DNA of 64,000 nucleotides from positions 143,934,997 through 143,998,996 of the forward strand of contig JAUPFV010000003.1 in the NCBI GenBank assembly GCA_036936605.1, written 5' to 3'. Below are positions 43,240 through 53,244 of this stretch, in pieces. This stretch comes from Limnanthes douglasii subsp. nivea (lineage: Eukaryota > Streptophyta > Magnoliopsida > Brassicales > Limnanthaceae). Positions within the stretch are counted from its first letter, which is position 1. Each line of letters opens with the position of its first letter. Under the pieces are notes generated by a model, which worked only from the letters and a program-made list of their open reading frames with translations, was not told where the DNA came from and ran no database searches. A program made the position numbers and the translations under genes.

Positions 43240-45420
43240 ATCGCTTTAGGCGGCCTCTCCGGCCAAATAATCCACCACCGAGTTTTCTATGCGGGGTATC
43301 TGCTCAAATTTTGTCTTGGAAAACTTTTCTTCTAGTCTTTTCACGTTTTGAAATATACTCAAGTACTTTCTTGTTTGGATTCATACAGTCTCGTAGCATG
43401 GCTGATGAAGAGTGGAGAGTCTGATCGCACACATATTGTCTTAATTTCACATAAATGTGCCAACTTCAACCCTGTCACTACGACCTCGTAATTTGTTGTA
43501 TTGTTTATCGCCATAAAATGGAATTTAATAGATTATCTGATTTCTTCCCTAAAAAGCATTTTAAAAATGATTCTTGCTTCTCCTCAGATGGTGTTAGAGG
43601 CTCCGCTAGTTTCCACTATCCACTGGGGGTGCTGATCCTTGACAGTTTCTTTAATGATCTCCTCGTATTCTCCACTATCCACGAATTTGTTGATGAAGTC
43701 GGGTACTACTTGATCCTTTATTTTCGTTTAGGACTTGTAAATGATTTCATATTCTCCAACCTCTACTGACCATCTTGTCAATCTTCATGATATGTCGGGT
43801 TTTTAAAATATATTTCTTAAGGTGAAAGACGTGTGTGGAATAATGTCATAACTTTAGAAGTGGGGTCACATTTTCTTGTCTGATACTAAGAGTCCCAACG
43901 CGAGATTTTTAAGGTTTAGGTACCTTGTTTCTGCATTGATCAACCCTAGCTTACTAGTAAATTGGTTTATACATTTCTCAAGCTTCCCTTAGGATCGATA
44001 CATGGAAGAGGAAAGACATCCTCCGGGTAAGCTCAGTTAGTCAAGATACATTTTCCATTGATCATTTTTTACAAGCACAAGGTTAGCTATTTAGGTTCGA
44101 TACCTCACATCTCAAATATGTCCTAGCTGGAGAAGTTTATCCACTTATTTGAAAATTTAATCATACATTTCAGAGGAGAAGGTACATTTTTTTCTCAGTT
44201 TGGTAATGCACTTTTATTGATGGATAACTCGTGTTGTATCTAAACTAACCAGAGTGAACTTGTATGCCTGCCCAATAAACACATTCAAATTATGTTATAG
44301 TAGGTAGTTCTATCATAAAGAAAGGATCGAGTTTTTTTTGAAGAGAATCAATTTATTTTATGCTAATGCGATGTTGATAATCTCTTTGATGAGGCTTGCA
44401 TCCTGATTATCCTCCATATGGTAATCAAATACGAATTGTATGGTTCCAGCTTTCTGTTCGCAACCCCGGCCGCACGGGGTGGTTAACTGCTATTGGGTCC
44501 ACCTCATACGGTCCGATGATATCACAAAATAGTTTTCAAGCTATCATATGGCTCCCCCCGCAATGCCAACCAAGTTACAGACCAAGTAATTTAAGCACTG
44601 TCAGAACGAGCACGAGGTGACCTCGAGCATCTATAGCCATGGTTGACCAACAATACATGGTAAAAACTAGGGGCATCATCAATCGTAAACAGGGTTTAAA
44701 CAACTTATTTTGTATTCTCATGTCCAACTGTAAACCCGGAGTTCGACCTCACCCACACACCAATGGACTTCCCCCTCCTAGATGACTAGTTGCCTATCCA
44801 TGGGCTTATATGATGGTACCACAACCAGTTTTCTATAGCTAGCCTTAACAATGAAATTAGTCGGACTATCATTGTCTATAAGCACGTGCAGAACCATAAC
44901 GCTGCGATATTCATGTTAATTGTCATTGCGTCCTCGCAATAGGTAACAACCCCTCTTAGATTGTTATCATTGAATGTTAGGTAACGATCCCTCTTAGATT
45001 GTTATCACTGGACAATGATTTTTCCAATGAGTGGACCTTTAAGTCTTTCCTATGACGCTTTTGGGATCCCGCATCAGTTCCTAACATGGTGTCCCCTCCG
45101 AAGATGGTGCATAACCACTGCTGCTTCTCCTTCCCGTTTATGCTCTTTGTGTCCCTCCCTCCTCTGGTACAGGTTAATGTTAGAATATCCTTCCCATTTA
45201 TGCTTTTTTTCCCACAAAGTGATTCCTAAACGCGACCCACATTCCCATAAAATCCTGGATCGATCCTTTCAAGATACTGTTGATTTAGTCGAGTGTGTTT
45301 TATTTGAATATTATGGATAACTCTCTGCATAGCAATGCATCATCAGCATTGAAGACTATCATCATATTCCTAAAGTTCTCTAGATGTTGCTCTAGGCCTC
45401 ATTTCGGGATACTTTTGAAT
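43240..45420 (-). pseudogene. RNase H, RT, protease and gag relics of the deleted Tat-type element
   Basis: Recognition rests on close DNA and protein similarity to 33360-37150. 43240-43770 matches the two RNase H genes. 43780-44420 matches the RNase H start and RT (plus-strand GATCGATACATGGAAGAGG and CAAGGTTAGCTATTTAGG). 44700-44900 matches protease (minus VPSYKPMDRQLVI, EVELRVYSW). 45300-45420 matches gag (EYDDSLQC near the 'MMMAFN' position). No module is close to intact. Confidence 0.55.
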
Positions 45421-45424
45421 ATTT

Positions 45425-45707
45425 TGTCTTATCTTATGTTGTGCTGTTTCGCCAATTTCCCTCTTTTTTAGAGCTTAACGCTCGGTCACTTCTGGTATGG
45501 TCGATCGAAATTCTTATTATTGATCGATCAAAATCTTTCCTAGCTCAGTCTTCTTTTTGTTTCTTACCAAGACTGCGCGGTAATTCCGTTAGTAGATTAT
45601 GTCCAAGGGGTATAACTTGTTTTCTTGCTTACTTTTTATATTGTTGTTTATTGAGCATGTCTCTTCACTATAAGAGATATACCTTGTCTGAAGGGTATAA
45701 CTTATCA
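45425..45707 (-). repeat. 5' LTR portion
   Basis: Matches 40640-40952 and ends CTTATCA at 45707. Its inner part was lost together with the leader, because gag sequence runs directly into it. Confidence 0.6.
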
Positions 45708-46818
45708 GGTCACATGCAAATAATGTATACTAGCTACCGTTAATTTTGCCCCTCATTTAAGGATCTAATTCATTATCCAAATTTATTTTTGTAGTGACAT
45801 AAAATTGGTCTATTATCTATACATACCATGTGAAACTATATGCAGAAAACTTAAACCATCCCAACTCCATGAGATTATCAAAGAGAAAATGAGTACTTTA
45901 GACCTTATTGAGCTCAACGGATTCTAAAGTTCACACCCATATATATTATATTTCCACTCGTAACGTGAATGTCATCGTCGAGGCTATATCTAACGAGAGA
46001 TTCAATATCCTCATCTGATTCTTCATGCATTTGTATTTTTACATTGATCGTCATCTCTTATGGTATTTATGTTTAGCTATTGTACTTCTCATTCTAGATC
46101 ATTCGCTAGCATCTCTTTTGATATTTCTTCTAACTTTTGGAGCCATTGAATATAAATTAAGTAGAATTATGATACGAGAATATGAGATTTGAAGGTTCAT
46201 TTCAAGAATAGAAGTAGGATTTAAGAAAATAAGTGTACAATTAAGATATTTATAAACAAAATTAAGATTCTAGTTGTTTGGGTAAACAAGCGTTTTTTTT
46301 TGGGAAAATGGCTTCTGCTATGTTAGATGGACGTCGGTTTGCCATAAAAAGCTATCCAACACGAAAGATTTTTCCTAGCCGTTGGTATAAAATAGGCGCT
46401 TCTATGCCAAACAAAAGACCGTTCATTCTTATAATTATATTTTCAAAAAGTTAAACCAACAAACATTTATTACACCTAACGAACACCCGTTTGGGGTAAA
46501 GATTTTTTAAAATAGTAGTTATCATCAAATGGACACATATTTGACAAAGAGTACCATTTTTATTAAAATTTATTCTCTATATCCATTTCTCGTTCATCAG
46601 TCTCAGGTCATCTCCCAAATAACCTTATTCTTCTAAAAGCTCTAAAAAGACATACTATAATCTCTTAAACCAACTTTTATGATCTCTCAAACGAAAATCT
46701 TTTTCTATAATATTATATAATCTTCGAGCAAATTTTGTAATCAACTTAGGTTTGCTTTATGGTGGTGGATCATTGGTGATTATATATGTTATGTATACTC
46801 GTTTTGTTATTTTATAAA
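45708..46818. other. Intergenic AT-rich DNA
   Basis: No gene supported. GTTTGGGTAAACAAGCG (46277) and CCCGTTTGGGGTAAAG (46487) bracket a segment that could be a small transposon, but they are in direct rather than inverted orientation. Confidence 0.5.
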
Positions 46819-47272
46819 TGTTAGGTCTTCTATTTTAATTAGGTTTCTTATTAAGCAAGATTTTTTACTTATTAGGTTCCTTGTTTTATAATTAAGCCTT
46901 TTATTACAACTGTTGATTAATGTGATTTAATGCGGAGTGTCTTTTGGAGAATTAAGATTTTCTCAAAGTCTATAAATAGAAAAATCATAACATGTTAGGA
47001 AGCTTGTAGCGCGACGATATTGGCGCCACAAAAATATGAGTAATGATACAAAAGAGATTAATGAGTCAGTTTTGCTGAGATAGTAAGGAGGCAGAGGATA
47101 AATAGTTTAATATACATTATGATATTCATGGTTTCTTTATAAACCCAAAATAGAGATTTGTAACAAAGTTGAGTGATTGATTGTTTATTGTTTGAAAGTA
47201 TTCTTGTAACCTCATATATGTAATTTTATCTTTGTTACCCATGGATGTAAGATTTCTTCACGATCTGAACCA
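46819..47272 (+). mobile_element. Candidate solo LTR
   Basis: Begins TGTTAGGTCTTC, has CTATAAATAGA (46970) at a TATA-like position, and ends near CTGAACCA. Composition and layout resemble Copia LTRs. No second copy is in the window, and the flanking pentamers (ATAAA, TAATA) do not match, so this is tentative. Confidence 0.3.
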
Positions 47273-49074
47273 TAATAAAAAAATTATTTTACTTGTGATT
47301 TATTTCATGTTCTTTACTGTTAATTTTATTCTTGAAATAAGGTAAGGTTCAAAGCTCTGATTATCTCCTACAGCCTCTCGGTAGGTTTTCACCAACTTTC
47401 GGTCATTGCTTCCGCTAAGTGGTTATGATTCAGCATAATAAGTCTTGTTAGTGCTGGATCATATCCTTTTGACTTACCTAAATTTTGGTGTATTGAGCGT
47501 GTAGATCCGTTATCAATATTCGGCGGTTGGTGAAGATGACAAAATAGAAAGACGGAGATCATAAATATTGAAGTAAATTCAAGTTTAGTCACACTATTAT
47601 CTTAAAAAAAATTGAATAGTGAAATATTATTTGCATAACTTTAGATAAAAAAAGCGGAATCTTGAGTTCCACTTGTCTTGTACTTTTTTGCATTACTTTA
47701 TTCAAGCAAAACCATGTTATAAATCTAAGTTTTATAAATATTATTTGGTGCATTATTAAGATTTAGTCAAATTAAATATCACAAAAGTTTCATATGATGT
47801 TTTTGTTTTTTTTACAAATATTTAATTCATTTTTATTAAAATTGTTTAACTAATTTAATCTTTTAGTATTTGAACTTTAAAAAAAATTTAAACTCTCACC
47901 ATTCTATGTCATTATTTACTTTATGAAGTTGCATAACCCAAAATTCAGATAAAACATAATATTGATCTACCTTACTTAAAATAATTATAAACCAAAATTC
48001 ACCATAACTTTCAAAAGTTAAACTTTATAAAAATAAAAAATCACGCTGAAATAGGAAAAAAACATATTTCTCTATTAACCAGCATAAATATGTTAGAATT
48101 AAACAAATATGTTAGAAGTAAACAAAACCCCAAAGAAAATACGGTAACATTAGGGTAACGTTCGCGGGCATCCTCTTACCGGAAAAAATAACATTTTCTG
48201 CTGACCTTAACACTGGAAAATTGACATTTTCACTAAAATTTACAATACACAGTGATATGAACGCCATCTCATAGTGGAATCAATTATTATTATTTTTTAT
48301 TCTTTTGAAAAAATACATTTTAATTGAATGAAGGGTTTTTTGTTCGCATTTTAGCCGCACTGTCCTTTAATGGGTGAAGGGTGGGTTCGATTTTGTTGTG
48401 GTGGGTTCAATTCGTAGATAAAAAAAGTAACGTCCGATTTGTAGGTTTTCAAAATGCTAGGGAAGGTGCCGAATGGTTTCTTTAGTTTTAGGGGCACATT
48501 AATTAAATTTTGATAATAAATGGGCAAGATTAAACGGGTAGCGTAGGATCGGGCGCCGGACAGCATCCGAATTGCTACCCAGAAACAATTAGGTTTTAGT
48601 CTGAATTTACTCGTCATTTTAGTTTTGATATTAACATTATTTTAGCTCGAATTTTTTTAGTTTAAGATGACGAAAGAAATTATTTTAAGAAAAAAGTAAA
48701 AAAAAAGAATAGAAATTAAATTTTTTAAAATGATAATGACAACTTCACGAAATAGTTGTATATATAAAGAGTTTTTTTTTTTGTTTTTTTTTTAAATAAA
48801 AAAAATAAAAACTTGACGGAGTTATTTTGAAATTTTAAAGTACCACTTGGCCGAATAGTTTTGTTTTTAGCAATAGCCTCTTCTAAATCAATGCATGTAC
48901 GAAAATCATTTTTTTTGGAGGGTACGGACTACGGAGTACATTTTCTTGAAGCGTATTACATTTTCTTGAAGGATGGAGTTTGTCAGAAATCGAAAAGAAG
49001 ACGCAACGACACAAATGAAAAAGAGAATTCGAATCCATAAGTAGAAAGGCATTTCGTCTTCCAAAGAAAGAGAC
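47273..49074. other. Intergenic DNA upstream of the DUF2431 gene
   Basis: AT-rich with homopolymer runs (48771-48800). No supported coding region; the 88-codon minus frame at 48351-48617 has no recognisable family. The last 200 bases should include the promoter of the following gene. Confidence 0.55.
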
Positions 49075-51276
49075 ATGGATCATCAAGAATCTGAGCCAAA
49101 ATCGGAGGAAGAGAAATCGGTAGCACACTATGCATCGACTCATCAGATTCTTTTGGTCGGCGAAGGCGATTTCTCATTCGCTTTGAGTTTAGCTCTCTCC
49201 TTTGCTTCTGCTTCCAACATTTGTGCTTCTTCTCTCGACGTCTACGGTATAAACTTACACTTTTCTCTTCTCGTTTCCCATAATCGTATATCTCTATTCT
49301 CGGTCTACAACTATAACATTGCTTTCTTCATGCTCACTACATAGGTTTTATGCATACTGAGACCTTGTTTTAGATGATTGTGTCTACTTATTACACTCCT
49401 AACACGATCATTTACAACTATTGTAGCTGTTTTGTCTTCACATGTTCTGGTTTGTTAGCTATTTGACATGTTATACTTTTTGAATTTTTGTTTTTATGGA
49501 ATCTTGAGAGAATCGGAGTCCTAATCGACAGAAGAACTGTTTATTCTTATGCTTTTATGTCTTTATCCAGACGACGTGGTCACGAAATACAGCAAATCAA
49601 GGTCAAATCTAGAAAAATTGTGGAATCTTGGGGCATCTTTGTTACACGGAGTAGATGCTACAAAAATGAAGTTTCATCCTGATTTGAGGATGCGGAAGTT
49701 CGACATTATCATCTTTAACTTCCCTCATGCTGGTTTTCACGGAAAGGAAGATACTAACCGAATGATCAAGTGGGTTGTTTTTGCTTTAATGTTGCTTCAT
49801 TTTTCGTCTACCTCTATATAGGTGATATATGTAGGCAGTGTTATACCCGGGTCTTGTTTTGCGTTTGTCGAGTCGAAATATCCCTAATGCTTGAAGCTTA
49901 ACTTCGAATAACTAGCTTTATAGTTTATTTTTCCAGTAGTAAGAATATCGGTACGCCTCTGTTTTGCTTTGTGGTTGTACTTAATTATTAATGTGATCTC
50001 TATCTTTAGTATGTTGAATTTGCTCTGATATTACAGAATGCATAGACGGGTTGTGAGTGGCTTCTTTGGTAATGCAAGCGGTATGCTACGGGCCAATGGT
50101 GAGGTCCATGTGAATCACAAAACTACTGAACCATTTTCCAAATGGAATATCGAGGAACTTGCTTCTTTCAACTCTCTTGTACTAACTGAATGTGTGAAGT
50201 TCAACAGTAAAGATTATCCGGGTTACGAGAACAAGAGAGGTGACGGCTTGAGACGTGACAAACCGTTTCATTTAGGTAAATGCAGTACGTTCAAGTTCCA
50301 ATATTTCCGCGATGCTAAGATGGTGTATAATGCAAAGAAGAAGTTAAATTTGTTGGATGGAAGATTGAAGAGGCAGTTTGAAAACATCTCAGTTCAAGCT
50401 AATCAGCACCTGCAGGGATACGGTACTGGTCACGAAGAACAAATATCTAGCTTATCTAACGTGACACAGCAGGCTTTGTTGCCATCAAAAGCTAGAGTGT
50501 TTGACACGTATAGAAGATGTGATGACCAAAGGCTTTCTATACCAGAGATGCCAAGACCTCATTACCATAGTTTAGTACAATTCCAAGACCTTGAAGCTAA
50601 TCCTGCCACTTTGAGTACAAGTTACCTTAGAAGAAACACCACGGCTTCGCTGCCATCAGAAGTTAGAGTGTTGGACACGTATAGAAGAAGTGATGACCAA
50701 AGGCTTTCTGAACCAGAGATGCCAAAACCTCATGACCATAGTTTAGTACAATTCGACAAATTTGAAGCTAATTCTGCCTCTTTGAGTTCAAATTATCTTA
50801 GAAGAAACCGCACTGCTAACTTGGATCTCACAGCACGGTATCTTTGGCCCAATGAACGTGCTACTAATGTAATTGGTTATAACAATAGTGATAATGATGC
50901 AGTAGAGGCATATGCCAGCTGCTACGACCCTAGGTTTTCTGTATGTGAAAGACTTATTTTCGAAAAAATCTATATGGAGTCAAGTAGAGGAGCTTCCAGG
51001 TCAATTTTTTCTCATCGTGAGCTTGAACCAAACATGGAAGAACTACGACAAAGAGCTGCTAGTGATGCTAGATACCTCCATCAAATAGTAAGGCCGAAAA
51101 CATGTGTGCTAGCTGGTGGTTTTAGTAACACGAACTGTTCACGTCAAGAAGCAAATCCCAAGTTCAATTCATATTCTAGAAGACTAGCCCGCAGTGATCC
51201 GTTTTCTTCTCGTCTTGAGTTTGAATCTTATTCGGGTGGGAGAAGGAGTGACTTAGCGAGGCCTGATAGATTCTGA
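49075..51276 (+). CDS. DUF2431 / BMT5-like Rossmann-fold methyltransferase-type protein (At4g26485-like), three exons
   Basis: Exons 49075-49246, 49571-49769 and 50037-51276 join in frame (GT donors at 49247 and 49770; AG acceptors ending 49570 and 50036) to 536 residues. Residues 24-124 contain HQILLVGEGDFSFALSLALS (nucleotide-binding loop), LEKLWNLGASLLHGVDATKM and FDIIIFNFPHAGF. Exon 3 continues with RRVVSGFFGNASGMLRANGE, HVNHKTTEPFSKWNIEELA and YPGYENKRGDG, ending the domain near residue 212 (STFKFQY). This family is related to yeast BMT5, a 25S rRNA uridine methyltransferase; activity in plants is not established. Residues 213-536 are a low-complexity, Arg/Ser/Asn-rich tail with a perfect-length tandem duplication (272-328 and 329-385). 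The usual family tail is much shorter. The gene is close to SUFE1, as in Arabidopsis (At4g26485 and At4g26500). No stops; likely functional. Confidence 0.88.
50479..50820 (+). repeat. In-frame 171-bp tandem duplication (two 57-codon units) in the DUF2431 gene
   Basis: Units 50479-50649 and 50650-50820 both encode LPS-x-xRV-DTYRR-DDQRLS-PEMP-PH-HSLVQF...L-S-YLRRN-TA. Nucleotide similarity is high and unit length is identical, so frame is preserved. Confidence 0.92.
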
Positions 51277-51360
51277 GCATCAGTTGGGGAAACTACAGCA
51301 CAACCTTTTTGGATTATGTTAATCGAGACTGTGTAATTCAAGACGCCGTTCCTTCAGGTG

Positions 51361-51480
51361 CCTAATCATGCTGTGATGAGAAATATACCACTTGATATAA
51401 CCAATGTATTAAATGCTGAGCCTAATCATTTGGTGATGAGAAACATGACTTGATCTAATCAATGTATTAAGTGCTTAACA
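51361..51480 (+). repeat. 60-bp tandem duplication in the 3' flank of the DUF2431 gene
   Basis: CCTAATCATGCTGTGATGAG at 51361 and CCTAATCATTTGGTGATGAG at 51421 start two similar 57-60-bp units that both contain CAATGTATTAA and end in AGTGCTTA/AAATGCTGAG. Confidence 0.8.
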
Positions 51481-51649
51481 TTGTATTATAGAGTAACATG
51501 TTTTCCAACTTTTTTTTTTATCTTGTCGTACATGCAGAAAGTAGAATGCCTTATGACTACCACCTATGTATGTTTAACAAATATGTCAAATTTATCTGTT
51601 TGGAGAATGGAATGACTTAATGAGTTAATGTGTAAAAATATCCCACAAA

Positions 51650-52093
51650 TAGGGCTGTCAAAACGAATGTTCCGAAATCTGACATTAAAATTCGAATACG
51701 AAATTTTAGAAAAATTATATCCGAATCCGACTCTGACTTTGAATACATGAATTTTAATTTTTTTCTTTTAAATATTATGACAATCTCTTATAAAATTTAA
51801 AAGTGGTAGTCCAAATATGTATGGCATATACCTAATACAATTTGAGTTTTATTATTAGCCCAGCAATCATTAATTTCAATTTAACAAAAATAATTTAAAA
51901 AAAATATATTATATATTATAATATTATATATATAAATTTTTGGATATTGGATATTTCGAATGTAGATATATTCGTTATTTTTAGATACAAATTCGAATAT
52001 ATTTTTTGGAATACGAATATTATCTATTTTTTTCGAATTCGAAATCGAATATTTCGATGAAATTTCAAAATTTTCAGATTTTTTGACAACCTA
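51650..52093. mobile_element. hAT-like MITE
   Basis: Terminal inverted repeats: TAGGGCTGTCAAAA at the left and, on the other strand from the right, TAGGTTGTCAAAA. The interior is 444 bp of CGAAT/ATTCG-rich, non-coding sequence. The 8-bp flanks (CCCACAAA and CCTAAAGA) agree at five positions only, so the duplication is decayed or the ends are off by a few bases. Confidence 0.55.
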
Positions 52094-52176
52094 CCTAAAG
52101 ATACAGCGTGATTTAAGTTACCAAATAGAAGGGTAAACAATGGAGGCAAAATCTGAAAAATGAAATCGTGTAAATG

Positions 52177-52181
52177 GTAAC
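52177..52181. repeat. Left target-site duplication GTAAC
   Basis: A perfect copy is at 59362-59366, directly after the right LTR. Confidence 0.95.
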
Positions 52182-52847
52182 TGTTATATATTATCCGAAA
52201 TCGCATCAGATAATATATAACAAATCGCGGAAAAAATAATAAAACCCTTTTTGTTAGATTCATCTATAGAATAAACAGAAGATCAAGAATACTTACGGGT
52301 TTGCCTGCTGCTATCCATCTAGTATTCTCTAGCGTTCTTTAGCGATTCCACGTTCTCCGGCGATTCCGTTTATGAAACTAAGAGACCTGCAGAATCAGAT
52401 TAGATAAGAGAGAAAAGTTTCCAGACACTAAGGAAGCGGCCGTATTTCTGATTAGGGTTTAGAGTGATGAAATACCTAAACCTAGCCCCTTATTTATAGA
52501 TTTTACAATGTGAAGCCCAACATTGTAAAGCCCATCCTTTGTTACTTCCTTGTGTCCGGGACCATAACCCAATAAATTGATAATTCAATTTATATCCCTG
52601 ATTTATTAATTCAGGCTTAAGTGTTGAGATTTGGGCCCTCTTCATCACAGTGCCCAAATTCAACCCGGTTACCACACTTGAGCCCATAACGCCTTTTTTA
52701 CCCATAGGTCCAATTTAGTTAATTAAATAATTAACTCGACTACTTTTAATTTGGACTTCCTTAAGACAATAACCGAATATGTTTATTTAGCATATCGGTC
52801 CAAATTATTATTAGTCTATAAATATATTAAATAAATATATTCCAACA
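52182..52847 (-). repeat. 3' LTR of the young Copia element
   Basis: Plus strand TGTTATATATTATCCG to ATATTCCAACA. The TATAAATA box on the minus strand lies at 52491-52498. A 71-codon frame inside both LTRs (52490-52705 and 59004-59219) is not regarded as a gene. Confidence 0.95.
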
Positions 52848-52861
52848 ATCTCCCACTTGGA
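52848..52861 (-). other. Polypurine tract
   Basis: The minus strand reads CCAAGTGGGAGATTG directly before the LTR start TGTTGG. It primes second-strand synthesis. Confidence 0.85.
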
Positions 52862-53244
52862 CCGTCATATGCTACTCAAGAATACATATTCAACTTTAAT
52901 GGGATCCCTATATTCATTGTCAATGGGCAAACGGTACAACCCCGTACATGATTGATAATAATAAAGGACTAAAGACCTCTTTCTCGTAATGTGAACAATA
53001 GGATGCAACAGTAATCACATTACCATAATCAATCAATTACTTGGGCCAATTATGGAGGGTGGTCTAAGAGTAATATGGCTTGTAATCGTACATATCTACT
53101 CTTAAATGGTTCCTACTTTTGGAGATCCAATACAGTACAAATATCAATAAATATTTCCAAGCATATATATATTGCAATAAACTTTAATGTGCACAATACT
53201 GCAAAATATAACATCAGATCCTATTACAAACTCTCCCACTGAAA

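Larger units (their letters stand above)
40640..45707 (-). mobile_element. Internally deleted Tat-type Ty3/Gypsy element (minus)
   Basis: LTR-like sequence at about 40640-40952 matches 45425-45707. On the minus strand the order is LTR, short gag relic, protease, RT, RNase H, then a gap where integrase should be, a tandem-repeat array (42850-43110), the antisense ORF on the plus strand (41630-42640), polypurine tract, LTR. The length of about 5 kb shows loss of leader, most of gag and integrase. All coding parts are badly decayed. Confidence 0.65.

Noticed and set aside
46277..46505. Possible MITE with TTTGGG ends
   Set aside because: The two end motifs are in direct, not inverted, orientation and no duplication flanks them.
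48351..48617. 88-codon minus frame upstream of the DUF2431 gene
   Set aside because: No recognisable family, biased composition and no supporting context.
52490..52705. 71-codon frame (minus) present identically in both Copia LTRs (also 59004-59219)
   Set aside because: It lies wholly within the LTR, overlaps the TATA box and transcript start, and has no recognisable domain.
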